From: Ruania zhangjianzhongii
Lineage (GTDB): Bacteria > Actinomycetota > Actinomycetes > Actinomycetales > Beutenbergiaceae
DNA: 64,000 nt
Assembly (NCBI RefSeq): GCF_008000995.1
Contig: NZ_CP042828.1
Coordinates: 1,798,001 to 1,862,000, forward strand
Reading direction: 5' to 3'
Shown here: positions 53,199-61,656 of the stretch, piece by piece
How positions within the stretch are numbered: the first letter of the stretch is position 1
Layout: the number at the start of each line of letters is the position of its first letter
Notes under the pieces: generated by a model
Told to the model about the DNA's origin: nothing
What the model saw: only the letters and a program-made list of their open reading frames with translations
Database searches by the model: none
Program-made: the position numbers and the translations under genes

Positions 53199-53276
53199 GC
53201 GGGCAGGCACCCCAGGTGCGCGAGCACCGTCATCGGCTCTCGACCGGGGCACACGCTGCCTCAGGCAAGGAAGTTC

Positions 53277-54485
53277 ATGCTGCGTCAACCACGTTCCGTG
53301 CTGGCAGTCGCCTTCGCGAGCATCATCGCCTTCATGGGCATCGGTCTGGTGGACCCGATCCTCAAACCGATCGCCGACGAGCTGGGCGCGACACCGTCCG
53401 AGGTCTCCTTGCTGTTCACCAGCTATATGGCGGTGATGGGTCTGGCCATGCTGCTCACCGGTGCAGTCTCGAGCAGACTCGGGGCGAAGAAGACGCTCCT
53501 GCTCGGCCTGGTGATCATCATCCTCGGCGCCGGGATGGCCGGCACGCAGGACGGCGTCGCCGGGATCATCGCCTGGCGTGCGGTCTGGGGTCTGGGCAAC
53601 GCCCTGTTCGTGGCCACCGCCCTGGCCACGATCGTCTCCTCGGCACGCGGCTCCGTGGGTCAGGCGATCGTGCTCTACGAGGCGGCTCTGGGCGTGGGTA
53701 TCGCGATCGGTCCGGTGGTCGGCGGACTGCTCGGCCACCTCTCCTGGCGGGGCCCGTTCTTCGGCGTCTCCGGCCTGATGCTGATCGCCGCGGTCGCCAC
53801 GATCTTCCTGGTGCCGGCTACGCCGAAACCGCCTCGAGCGACCTCGCTCGCCGAACCGATCCTGGCGCTGCGCCACCGCGGCCTGCTGATTACCGGGCTG
53901 ACCGCGCTGCTGTACAACTTCGGCTTCTTCACCCTGCTCGCCTTCACCCCGTTCCCGCTGGACCTGGGCGCCTTGGAGATCGGCGGGATCTTCTTCGGCT
54001 GGGGCGTGCTGCTGGCGATCACTTCGGTGTGGCTGGCGCCACGGCTACAGCGCCGGTTCGGGACGTTGCGTCCGATCACCGGGGCGCTGCTGGCCTTCGC
54101 CCTGATCCTGGTGGTGATGGCCGTCTTCACCGACCATAAGGTGGTGCTCGCCGCCGGCGTGATCCTGGCCGGTGCGGCATTGGGGATCAACAACACGCTG
54201 ATCACCGAGACGGTGATGAAGGCGGCGCCGGTGGAGCGGGGTGTCGCCTCAGCGGCCTACAGCTTCGTCCGGTTCGCCGGGGGAGCGGTGGCCCCGTGGC
54301 TTGCCGGCTATCTCGGCGAACGGGTGAGTGTGCACCTGCCGTTCTGGGTGGGTGCCGCCTCGGTGCTCGCTGCAGCGCTGCTGATCACCGCCGGACGTCG
54401 GACGCTGGCACACGTGGAGGATCCCGCCCAGGCCTCCGGCCACACCGTGGCGGAGGCGGCCGAACTCACCGCGGCCGACTCCTGA
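53277..54485 (+). CDS. MFS transporter, drug efflux type
   Basis: A 402-residue major facilitator with about 12 membrane helices. The N-terminal half shows AFMGIGLVDPILKPIADELG and, between helices two and three, RLGAKKTLLLGL (motif A variant); GVGIAIGPVVGGLLGHLSWRGPFF matches motif C of proton-driven efflux pumps. AAGGAA lies before the ATG at 53277. It is probably controlled by the MarR gene upstream. Confidence 0.9.
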   Translation: MLRQPRSVLAVAFASIIAFMGIGLVDPILKPIADELGATPSEVSLLFTSYMAVMGLAMLLTGAVSSRLGAKKTLLLGLVIIILGAGMAGTQDGVAGIIAWRAVWGLGNALFVATALATIVSSARGSVGQAIVLYEAALGVGIAIGPVVGGLLGHLSWRGPFFGVSGLMLIAAVATIFLVPATPKPPRATSLAEPILALRHRGLLITGLTALLYNFGFFTLLAFTPFPLDLGALEIGGIFFGWGVLLAITSVWLAPRLQRRFGTLRPITGALLAFALILVVMAVFTDHKVVLAAGVILAGAALGINNTLITETVMKAAPVERGVASAAYSFVRFAGGAVAPWLAGYLGERVSVHLPFWVGAASVLAAALLITAGRRTLAHVEDPAQASGHTVAEAAELTAADS

Positions 54486-54541
54486 GCCGGTGCTGAAACG
54501 AAGGCCCAGATGACACTGTGACGATCCCCACGCCTGCGATT

Positions 54542-54570
54542 TTGGGCAACGGGTCCGGCTCAGGTAGAGT
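54542..54570 (+). promoter_or_regulatory. Sigma-70-type promoter for the tRNA pair
   Basis: TTGGGC (54542-54547), 17 bases, and TAGAGT (54565-54570) stand 65 bases upstream of tRNA-Gln, after a non-coding stretch from the MFS stop at 54485. The spacing is optimal and the next gene downstream is the tRNA. Confidence 0.5.
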
Positions 54571-54635
54571 CAACCGGCGGTAGCGCGATTACGTGTCTGG
54601 CCACAAGCAAAGGACTCGTGAGCGCGGTACCCCAT

Positions 54636-54707
54636 TGGGGTATGGTGTAATCGGCAGCACGACTGTTTCTGGTACAGTTAGTCTAGGTTCGAGTCCTGGT
54701 ACCCCAG
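54636..54707 (+). tRNA. tRNA-Gln (anticodon CTG)
   Basis: Acceptor TGGGGTA pairs with TACCCCA, the D arm is GTGT/GCAC, the anticodon stem ACTGT/ACAGT frames the loop TTCTGGT with CTG, and the T arm CTAGG-TTCGAGT-CCTGG is normal. Discriminator G54707; CCA is not encoded. The 5' leader ends with a copy of the 3' acceptor strand (TACCCCA, 54628-54634), which makes a perfect palindrome with the acceptor 5' strand. Confidence 0.95.
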
Positions 54708-54758
54708 CGAAGATCGTCGGACATTTCACGTGTTCGGTACGGTCTTCTTTGTGTGTCT

Positions 54759-54831
54759 GGTCCCGTCGTCTAGTGGCCTAGGACGCCGCCCTCTCAAGGC
54801 GGTAACGCCGGTTCGAATCCGGTCGGGACTA
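54759..54831 (+). tRNA. tRNA-Glu (anticodon CTC)
   Basis: Acceptor GGTCCCG pairs with CGGGACT, anticodon stem CCGCC/GGCGG frames the loop CTCTCAA with CTC, and the T arm is GCCGG-TTCGAAT-CCGGT. Discriminator A54831; no encoded CCA. It is 51 bases after tRNA-Gln and ends 6 bases before a strong terminator, so both tRNAs are probably cut from one transcript. It is a substrate of the GltX encoded upstream and of the haem pathway. Confidence 0.96.
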
Positions 54832-54837
54832 CAGCGA

Positions 54838-54874
54838 AGCACGGCCCTGGGTTTATCCAGGGCCGTGCTTTTTT
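54838..54874 (+). terminator. Strong rho-independent terminator
   Basis: AGCACGGCCCTGG, loop gtttat, and CCAGGGCCGTGCT form a perfect 13-bp stem followed by a run of T (54869-54874). It ends the tRNA operon, and by symmetry may also stop the ABC-2 permease transcript arriving from the right. Confidence 0.95.
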
Positions 54875-54890
54875 GTTCTCTGCCCTCTGG

Positions 54891-55670
54891 TCAGGACCGA
54901 CGCACCAGCGCTCGCACGGAGAGGGCGATCCCGGCCAGGCACCACAGCACCAGGACAACGAGGTCACGCCCGCTCGCGGCGTAGGTGTCGGCCACCAGCC
55001 CGGCCCGGACCAGATCGGCCCCGGGGCGTGCCGGGAGGTAATCGTGCACGGACTGGAACCAGGTGGGTAGCTGATCGGCCGGAAAGGTGACCGGGGAGAA
55101 CAGCAGGACGAAGAACACCAGGACCTGGGTGAGCAGCTGGGCGAGAGTAGGCGGCATGCTCACCGCGATCGCGTAGCCGACGGCCGTGGCGGTGAGGGTC
55201 ACCAGGAGAGCTGCGGCGATGAGGACCGGCCAGTCCAGCGAGAGGACCAGGTCGTAACGGAGCCGGGCCACGAGGACGGCGACGGCGACGCTGGGCAGGG
55301 CAACGAGCAGCCAGATGGTCAGTTCTGCGGCCAGCAGCAGCGGCCTGGCTAGGGGCAGGGTGCGCAGGTAGGCGAACGTCCCGTCGGTCCGGGCCCGGGA
55401 CACACCTTGGGGCACCATCACCAGGCCGAGGACCAGGAGCAGGACGGTCGGTGTTCCGGTAGACAGGAATAGCGCCGTAGCAGGATCGATGCCCGGGATG
55501 AGGAAGCCGAAGCCGATCACGATCCCGGCGGCCAGAGCGGCCTGGATGACGACGATCAGCGGCAGCATGGCACCGACCTGCGACAGAGACCAGCGCACCA
55601 GAGTGATGTAGGTGGTCGCGTGCCTCGCCCGGGGAACGTGGCCGGTGACGACGGCGGAAGCCTCAGGCAT
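54891..55670 (-). CDS. ABC-2 type transporter permease
   Basis: A 259-residue membrane protein with about six helices, of the ABC-2/NodJ type: GAMLPLIVVIQAALAAGIVI, LSTGTPTVLLLVLGLVMVPQ and the loop DQLPTWFQSVHDYLPARPGA typical of drug-export permeases. The ATG at 55670 overlaps the ATPase stop. With the adjacent ATPase it forms a two-gene exporter under the divergent TetR gene. Confidence 0.87.
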   Translation of the reverse strand: MPEASAVVTGHVPRARHATTYITLVRWSLSQVGAMLPLIVVIQAALAAGIVIGFGFLIPGIDPATALFLSTGTPTVLLLVLGLVMVPQGVSRARTDGTFAYLRTLPLARPLLLAAELTIWLLVALPSVAVAVLVARLRYDLVLSLDWPVLIAAALLVTLTATAVGYAIAVSMPPTLAQLLTQVLVFFVLLFSPVTFPADQLPTWFQSVHDYLPARPGADLVRAGLVADTYAASGRDLVVLVLWCLAGIALSVRALVRRS

Positions 55671-56649
55671 GTGCGCTCTCCTGTCCGGTCTCGGCCGGCT
55701 CGAGCCGCCGGTCGGTGGTGGCGGACAGGTAGGCGTCCTCCAAGGTGGCCGGCCCGAGCGTGTAGCCCTCGATGATTCCCCGGGTGCGCAGCGTGGTGGC
55801 CCAGTCCACGGCGACCGCCGCCTCACCGGCGGGGAAGGTCAGCAGAAGGCGCCGGCCGGTGCGCACCCTCCGGCGGACAGCAAGCGGCACCGCGTGCTCG
55901 TCGGCGGCCCCGGCGACCGCCGGTGGCGACTGAAGCTCCAGCCGCAGGTCGTCCTCCTGGGTGCCCCGCAGGTGCGCGGGTGAACCTGAGGTGACGACCT
56001 TGCCGCGGTGCAGGATCACCAGGTCGTCCACGATCTGCTCGGCCTCGGCGACGTTGTGGGTGACCAGCAGAACGCCGGCGCCCTCGTCGCCGCGGCGGCG
56101 CACGGCACGCCACAGCAGACGGCGGCGGGCCGCGTCGACGTCGTTGGTGGGCTCATCCAGGATGAGCAGGGGGGTGGGCGCCGCCAGCGCCATGGCGAAA
56201 GCGGTCAGCCGCCGGATCCCACCGGAGAGGCCCCGGCCGTCCGGTAGGGCCCGGCGGTCGAGCCACTCGGTGATGTCCAACTCTTCGCCGAGATGCTGGG
56301 CCGCCGCCCGGGCCGCCGTCCGAGACAGGCCGCGTAACCGGGCGCTCATCTCGATCGCGAGCCGCGGGGAGAGCCCGTCGATCGGGGCCTGGCCCTGGGG
56401 TTGTATCGACACCCGACGGCGCGCCGCGGCCGGATCGGCCACCGCGTCGCAGCCGCTCACCTGGATCGCCCCGGCGTCCGGCCGGAGCAGGCCGACCACC
56501 TGCGAGACCAGAGTGGTCTTGCCTGCGCCGTTGTGGCCGAGAAGACCGACCACGGCACCCGCACGAACCCGCAGTGAGATGTCATCGTTGGCGACGACTG
56601 CACCGAACCTACGGGTCAGTGCCGTCACCTGTAGTACGTCCTCGTTCAT
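55663..56649 (-). CDS. ABC transporter ATPase (drug exporter type)
   Basis: A 328-residue ATPase. Walker [15 protein letters not shown]-loop VSIQPQGQAPID, signature LSGGIRRLTAFAMALA (Ile in place of the usual Gln), Walker B LLILDEPTNDVD and H-loop LLVTHNVAEA are present. A C-terminal regulatory extension of about 100 residues follows, as in DrrA/CcmA-like proteins. The ATG at 56649 lies next to the TetR operator. An in-frame upstream extension would run through the operator and is unlikely. Confidence 0.9.
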   Translation of the reverse strand: MNEDVLQVTALTRRFGAVVANDDISLRVRAGAVVGLLGHNGAGKTTLVSQVVGLLRPDAGAIQVSGCDAVADPAAARRRVSIQPQGQAPIDGLSPRLAIEMSARLRGLSRTAARAAAQHLGEELDITEWLDRRALPDGRGLSGGIRRLTAFAMALAAPTPLLILDEPTNDVDAARRRLLWRAVRRRGDEGAGVLLVTHNVAEAEQIVDDLVILHRGKVVTSGSPAHLRGTQEDDLRLELQSPPAVAGAADEHAVPLAVRRRVRTGRRLLLTFPAGEAAVAVDWATTLRTRGIIEGYTLGPATLEDAYLSATTDRRLEPAETGQESAHA

Positions 56650-56660
56650 CAGAATCCTAG

Positions 56661-56690
56661 ATACCGTGAGTATTGAAAGACTCACGGTAT
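56661..56690. promoter_or_regulatory. TetR-type operator between divergent genes
   Basis: ATACCGTGAGT, eight bases, then the exact complement ACTCACGGTAT. It lies in the 56-bp gap between the exporter ATPase start (56649) and the TetR start (56706), so it can control both directions. Confidence 0.8.
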
Positions 56691-56705
56691 TTGGGTACTG
56701 ATGGT

Positions 56706-57443
56706 ATGTCAACAGTTCAGAATCGTCGTAGGCTGGCGGCTGTGACCCCTCCTCGTTCGCGCCGTGAGCAGCAGCAGCTCACTCGCGACGCGCTGATCCG
56801 GGCTGGGCGAGTGGTGTTCGCCAGGGACGGTTATCACCAGGCGAACCTGACGTTGATCGCGACGGAGGCGGGGTACTCCAAGGGGGCGGTCTACTCCAAC
56901 TTCGACAGCAAGGCCGACCTGTTCCTCGCGATGCTCGAGGAGAACATCGACGTGTCGTTGGGAGACGGCGCGTGGGACCCGTTCGGGTCGCAGGCCCCGG
57001 ACGGGTGCAGCGCCGATCTGCCGGACGAGCAGGAGGAGGTCGCCGGGCTGATCCGGGGGCTGTCCCTCGCGACCTTGGAGTTCATCGCCACGGCTGCCCG
57101 GGACGAGTCGCTGGTCGCTCAGCTGGCCACGCGACTGGATGTCCTGGTGGAGGGGTACGCGGCGATCGTGGACCCGTCGCAGTCGGAGCACCAGGGGTTG
57201 CTTCCGGAGGAGGTGGGGGCATTGCTGGCCGCGTTGGACCAGGGTGCGGCGCTCTTGACCTTGAGTGGCAGCCGGGTGATCGATCAGCGGATCCTCCGCG
57301 AGGGGATGCGCCGACTGCTCACTCCCACCGAGGAACGGGAGCCGGCCGGCCAGAAGGGCGAGCCCGTTCTGCACGATGAGGTGACGCGGCGGCGGATCGC
57401 CGCCGCGATCAGCCTAGGACGGGGTGTCGAGGCCGCCGAGTAG
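56706..57443 (+). CDS. TetR-family transcriptional repressor
   Basis: About 245 residues. The DNA-binding domain is LTRDALIRAGRVVFARDGYH followed by NLTLIATEAGYSKGAVYSNF and DSKADLFLAML, a complete TetR signature. The ligand-binding half is helical and not recognisable. ATG 56706 is used; GTG 56742 (VTPPRSRREQQQ) is an alternative that would start nearer the conserved domain. It is divergent from the ABC exporter across a perfect dyad and is presumably its autoregulated repressor. Confidence 0.9.
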   Translation: MSTVQNRRRLAAVTPPRSRREQQQLTRDALIRAGRVVFARDGYHQANLTLIATEAGYSKGAVYSNFDSKADLFLAMLEENIDVSLGDGAWDPFGSQAPDGCSADLPDEQEEVAGLIRGLSLATLEFIATAARDESLVAQLATRLDVLVEGYAAIVDPSQSEHQGLLPEEVGALLAALDQGAALLTLSGSRVIDQRILREGMRRLLTPTEEREPAGQKGEPVLHDEVTRRRIAAAISLGRGVEAAE

Positions 57444-57450
57444 CCCGGTC

Positions 57451-57951
57451 TCAGCCGGTCCGGCTCACCTCCACCACGAACTGCGCGGCCCGCCGCTGCA
57501 GGCCGGCGATCCGGCTGGCCACCAGGCGCTCGCGGGCCCCCTCGTCAGTGCCCGCCTCAGCGCGGGTAGGACGACGGCGGACGTTCGCCGAGCAGCGGAA
57601 GTCACCGCACAGCAGGGTGCCGATGGAGTCCCCGCGCCGCCCCGCTGCGCCCGCTCGCGGAGCCACGAACAGGCTGACCCCGTCTACCTCGACGATGTCC
57701 TCGCACCAGGCACAGACCGCCTGGCGCTGGTGACCACCTTTGCTCGGTGCCCGGAGCAGGATCCCGATGGGTCCGCCGTCGATCTCGATGATCACATAGC
57801 CGGCCAGCGGTGCCTTGGCATCGCGCCAGCCGAAGTAGTCCAGTCGGTTCCAGTCCAGATCGGCGAGCGGCGGCACCGTGGCGCGCTGCGCCTGGCCGCG
57901 GGTCGCGTTGACGAAGCAGCGGCGGATCTCTCGTTCGGTGAGTGGGGTCAT
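57451..57951 (-). CDS. FBP-domain (treble-clef zinc finger) protein
   Basis: A 166-residue protein of the FBP_C / elongation-factor-G-binding type: LTEREIRRCFVNATRGQAQR at the start, LDYFGWRDAKAPLAGYVIIE in the middle and two Cys pairs, C-A-W-C-E-D and C-G-D-F-R-C, as zinc ligands. In Gram-positive bacteria related proteins rescue EF-G from fusidic acid; a role at the ribosome is possible here but not shown. Start ATG 57951 has only a weak ribosome site; a longer frame begins at 58002. Confidence 0.8.
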   Translation of the reverse strand: MTPLTEREIRRCFVNATRGQAQRATVPPLADLDWNRLDYFGWRDAKAPLAGYVIIEIDGGPIGILLRAPSKGGHQRQAVCAWCEDIVEVDGVSLFVAPRAGAAGRRGDSIGTLLCGDFRCSANVRRRPTRAEAGTDEGARERLVASRIAGLQRRAAQFVVEVSRTG

Positions 57952-58410
57952 GACAACACTTTCTTCAGCAGGGTCTCGGGTGGTCTGCCCGTATCCGGGC
58001 ATGCGTCAGCCCTGCGCCCTGAGAAGCGAGAGTCAGTGTCCCAGAGCGCGGGGGCGGGGTGCTGGTGAGCAGGCCGGTCGGCCTACCCCGCTTCCTGCGC
58101 TGATGCCCTGCATCGTGTGCCTCCTGGCCGGCTGCAGCCGGCGAATCCGAACGTCGACGAGTACGTCGATCTGCCGGTGCAGGCTAGCGGGCCACCCTGC
58201 AGGCCGGTCAACCACAATTGCGCTCCGGCCGTCGCGACGCTCCTCGACTGTGGTGCCGTTCTGACTTACGGGGTGCGTCAGAACCACACCGTAAGGGTCC
58301 GTTCGGCCGATACCGGGCCCTGCCACGCCACATATCTGCCCCCCGGTGGGTCCAGCGCGGCAATGTCAGGTTCGCCCGTTACGCTCTCCTCTGGATCCAG
58401 GAGGTAGTGG
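57952..58410. other. 459-bp region without a gene, containing overlapping dyads
   Basis: No credible reading frame is seen. It contains two interleaved inverted repeats: GTTCTGAC (58258-58265) with GTCAGAAC (58277-58284), and CTTACGGGGTG (58265-58275) with CACACCGTAAG (58285-58295, one mismatch). They lie about 120 bases before the penicillin-binding protein start. They could be operator sites or alternative RNA hairpins of a leader. AGGAGG at 58399-58404 is the ribosome site of the next gene. Confidence 0.5.
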
Positions 58411-60555
58411 ATGTCGAGAGGCAGAGCGCAGCGGGCGACGTGGTCCGCCAGGCTACTTCGGGCCAGCGCGCTGGTGGCTGCAGGGAGCCTGCTGCTGGTG
58501 GCGTGCACGGACCCGGACGATGGTGGGCCGGAGACAGTGGAGGCGCAACCGGAGGTGGCTGCTGCCGATGCACTCGCGGAGGCGCTGACCACCGGGGACT
58601 TCGCCGCGGCACCGCTGAGCGAAGAGGACCGGCAGCTGGCCACCGAGCAGACCGAGACGGTGCTCGGTGAGCTCGCGCCGGTCCTGCCGCGCACCGTTGC
58701 GGTCACCTGGTCCTCGAGTACCTATGACGAAGAGGACGGGCTCGCCGCCGATGCCGCACTGACCTGGACCTGGGACGTGCCGGGCAGCGACGAGGACTGG
58801 ACCTACCCGGTCTCTGTGCATCTGGTGGCGGCGCAGGAGGGCGGCCCGTACCTGGCCACCTGGTCCCGTGACCTACTGGCTCCCGACCTGGGCGAGGAGG
58901 GCGTCCTGGCCGTCGAGCAGAGCCCCGGCCCCCGCGGGCACGTGCTCGGTGCGGACGAGGAGGTGCTGGTGACCAACACGGAGATCTTCCGAGTCGGCAT
59001 CGACAAGACCTACCTCGACTCTGACCAGTGGGAGGACCAGGCCATCAAGCTCGCCGAGGCGCTCGACTTCGACGATCCTCAGGCGTACGCGGACCGGGTG
59101 GTCGCCGCCGGAGACCGTGCCTTCGTCGTGGCCACAGAGGTCCGCCAGGATGACCCGGGTGAGGTGGACATGGAGGCGGTCCGTCAGGTGAACGGGGTGA
59201 ACCTCGTCTCCGCCGAACGCCAGCTCGGTCCCACCGCAGGCTTCGCCGACGAGATCCTCGGCCGGGTCGGTGAAGCGACTGCCGAGATCATCGACAACTC
59301 CGATGGTGCCGTGCAGCAGGGCGACCAGGTGGGCCTGTCCGGGCTACAGCGGGTGCACGAGGACACGCTGCGGGGTTTCCCCGGCCTGACGGTCAGCATC
59401 AGCACGGGCGAGGGCGACGAACCGACCGAGGTGTTCACGTCCGAGCCGGTGCGCGGTCAGCCATTGCGCACCACTCTGGACGCCGATCTGCAGGTACTTG
59501 CCGAGCAGGTCCTGGCCGACCAGGACTCGCCGAGTGCACTGGTGGCGATTCAACCCTCCACGGGCGAGGTCCGGGCCGCTGCCAGCGGGCCGGCCAGCGA
59601 GGGCTGGTCCACGGCCACCCTGGCGCAGTACCCGCCGGGATCGACGTTCAAGGTCATCACCCTGCTCGCGCTGTTGCGCTCCGGGATGGAGCTCGGTGAC
59701 TCGGTCGACTGCGTCGAGTCGCTGAACGTCAACGGCCGCGAGTTCGAGAACTACCCGGGCTACCCGGACGACTCGCTCGGCGATATCACCCTGGAGGAGG
59801 CGATCGCGCAGTCCTGCAACACCGCACTGATGAACCAGCGCGACCAGATCAGTGCAGCCGACCTGGCCAGCGCCGCCGAGTCGCTCGGACTGGGCCGCGG
59901 GGACAGCGTGGACCTCGGCTACCCGCTGTTCCTCGGCTCGCTGCCGGAGCAGGCCGAGGGCACCCAGTTCGCTGCTGAGGTGATCGGTCAGGGACAGGTG
60001 CTGGCCTCACCGCTGGCGATGGCCACTGTGGCCGCGTCGATCGCGGGGGAGGAGCGGATCACCCCGCAGCTCGTTCTGCCCGCCGAGGAGGGCGACGGCG
60101 GAGGTGACGGGGGCGAGGATGCCTCGCCCAGCGAGGATGGCACCCAGCCCGAGGACGGCTCCGCAGAGCCGACCGACGCCGAGCCGACCGAGCCGAGCGC
60201 CACCGATGGCTCCGCAGAGCCGACCGACGAGAGCGCCACGGACGACGGCGCCACGGACGACGCAACGGATGACGCCGACGAGGTCGCGACCCCGCTGACC
60301 CACACCGAGGCGACGCTGCTGCAACAGGCGATGCGCGCCGTCGTGACGGACGGGACCGCCCGGGCGCTGAGGGACGTACCGGGCGATGATGTGCTCGCCA
60401 AGACCGGCACCGCCGAGGGAGCCGAGGACGCCACGCACGGGTGGATGATCGCCATCCAGGGTGACCTGGCCGTCGCCGTGTTCGTCGGCGACGGCGGTCG
60501 CGGCGGTGCGGCCACGGCCGGACCGTTGATGGAGGAGTTCCTCCGCGGTCGCTGA
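58411..60555 (+). CDS. Class B penicillin-binding lipoprotein, PBP2a-like
   Basis: A 714-residue cell-wall transpeptidase. A lipoprotein signal (LLLVACTD, Cys32) is followed by a MecA_N/NTF2-like domain (about 45-165), a dimerisation domain and the transpeptidase domain. Catalytic motifs: S411-T-F-K414 in PPGSTFKVIT, S468-C-N470 in AQSCNTALMN and K664-T-G in AKTGTAEGAED. Between SxN and KTG stands an Asp/Glu/Ser/Thr-rich insert of about 60 residues (about 560-625) with repeated D-G-S-A-E-P-T-D units. AGGAGG six bases before the ATG. A lipoprotein anchor instead of a membrane helix is as in some actinobacterial PbpA/PBP-lipo proteins. Confidence 0.93.
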   Translation: MSRGRAQRATWSARLLRASALVAAGSLLLVACTDPDDGGPETVEAQPEVAAADALAEALTTGDFAAAPLSEEDRQLATEQTETVLGELAPVLPRTVAVTWSSSTYDEEDGLAADAALTWTWDVPGSDEDWTYPVSVHLVAAQEGGPYLATWSRDLLAPDLGEEGVLAVEQSPGPRGHVLGADEEVLVTNTEIFRVGIDKTYLDSDQWEDQAIKLAEALDFDDPQAYADRVVAAGDRAFVVATEVRQDDPGEVDMEAVRQVNGVNLVSAERQLGPTAGFADEILGRVGEATAEIIDNSDGAVQQGDQVGLSGLQRVHEDTLRGFPGLTVSISTGEGDEPTEVFTSEPVRGQPLRTTLDADLQVLAEQVLADQDSPSALVAIQPSTGEVRAAASGPASEGWSTATLAQYPPGSTFKVITLLALLRSGMELGDSVDCVESLNVNGREFENYPGYPDDSLGDITLEEAIAQSCNTALMNQRDQISAADLASAAESLGLGRGDSVDLGYPLFLGSLPEQAEGTQFAAEVIGQGQVLASPLAMATVAASIAGEERITPQLVLPAEEGDGGGDGGEDASPSEDGTQPEDGSAEPTDAEPTEPSATDGSAEPTDESATDDGATDDATDDADEVATPLTHTEATLLQQAMRAVVTDGTARALRDVPGDDVLAKTGTAEGAEDATHGWMIAIQGDLAVAVFVGDGGRGGAATAGPLMEEFLRGR

Positions 60556-60582
60556 CCGGCGCCCGGCGTCACCATCCAGACT

Positions 60583-61656
60583 TCAGAAGCGTTCTGCTGC
60601 CTGGCCGGTCGCACGGCGCCAGCTCGTGGCCGCCGCGACGGCAGCGCCGGCGAACCAGAGCCCCAACGCCAAGAACCGGGCCTGCCAGTGCCACCCGTCC
60701 TCGAGCCCGTAGAGCACGAACACCGCGATGGGTGCGATGGCCACGGCCGTCCAGCCCCAGGCCGTCCGGCGGGCCCGGACAGCCACATCGGGTGCAAACC
60801 GCGCGGCGTAGGAGGCGGGTGAGCCGAACTCCTCCGCCAGCGACCGCTGTGACTGTGCGCTGTGCCTCTCGGCGTCAGCGATGATCACCTTGAGCCGGCC
60901 CTCGGTGATGTCGCCCCGTTCGCGCAGGGACGCGGCGAGGAGGCGTTTCCAGGCGAGATCGCCCTCGACCTGGTGATCCGGGTCCGGCGGCGGCAGCTCT
61001 GGCCAGATCCAGCGCGTCCCGGCAGCGAGCAGGCCATAACCGGCGGCCACGGCGAAAAGCCAGAAGCCGGAGCCCCGCCAGAGCACCTCCTCGTGAGAGA
61101 GGGCGAACCCGCCAGCGACCGCTGCGCTGAAACCGATCAGGGCGAGTGCCGTGACCGCGATCGCGGTGCCCCGTGCCCGGCGGCGGACCAGCCAGTTCCA
61201 CAGTGCCAGAAAGCCAAGGACGCCCACGGAGAGCAGCAGCGGGAAGATCACCAGGATCAGAGTGAAGTCGAGCGTCCACCCGTCGGCGAACATGCGCAGG
61301 AGCGCGAACGCCGGTGTGGCCGCAGCGGCTCCGAAGAAAGTGCCGTGCACGAAGGCTCGCACCGAGCGCGGACCGCTGGGGGCGCTCGCCGGCACCCCGT
61401 CGGAGCGCCAGTCCGCCTGCCGTTCCTTGGCCCATCCGATCGCGTCGCCGAACAGCGTCTCGGCCGGCTCCTGGGCATCCTCGAGCACCGGAACCACCTC
61501 GAACAGTGCCTCTCGGATCAGTGGCTCGCGGACATCGTCGAGCACGAGGCGTGCGGCGGCAGCGCGTGCCCAGTCCTCGTCGGCCTGCTCACCACGGGCG
61601 TGCCGGAAGTAGCCGGCAACGTCGTCCAGGGTCTGCGGTGTCCGGGTTGGCATCAT
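60583..61656 (-). CDS. Membrane protein of unknown function with PadR partner
   Basis: A 357-residue protein: a soluble helical N-terminus (about 100 residues), six membrane helices in two groups (TPAFALLRMFADGWTLDFTL to VTALALIGFSAAVAGGF, and later WGWTAVAIAPIAVFVLYG and FLALGLWFAGAAVAAA) and between them a soluble segment (ADAERHSAQSQRSLAEEFGS) of the HAAS kind seen in DUF1700-like partners of PadR regulators. The ATG at 61656 overlaps the padR stop (TGATG). It is probably a signal-transducing partner of PadR, but function is unknown. Confidence 0.7.
   Translation of the reverse strand: MMPTRTPQTLDDVAGYFRHARGEQADEDWARAAAARLVLDDVREPLIREALFEVVPVLEDAQEPAETLFGDAIGWAKERQADWRSDGVPASAPSGPRSVRAFVHGTFFGAAAATPAFALLRMFADGWTLDFTLILVIFPLLLSVGVLGFLALWNWLVRRRARGTAIAVTALALIGFSAAVAGGFALSHEEVLWRGSGFWLFAVAAGYGLLAAGTRWIWPELPPPDPDHQVEGDLAWKRLLAASLRERGDITEGRLKVIIADAERHSAQSQRSLAEEFGSPASYAARFAPDVAVRARRTAWGWTAVAIAPIAVFVLYGLEDGWHWQARFLALGLWFAGAAVAAATSWRRATGQAAERF

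Noticed and set aside
58258-58295. Overlapping dyads read as an H-type pseudoknot
   Set aside because: The two stems would need crossing loops, but only about one unpaired base is available, so a pseudoknot is sterically implausible; alternative hairpins or DNA operators fit better.
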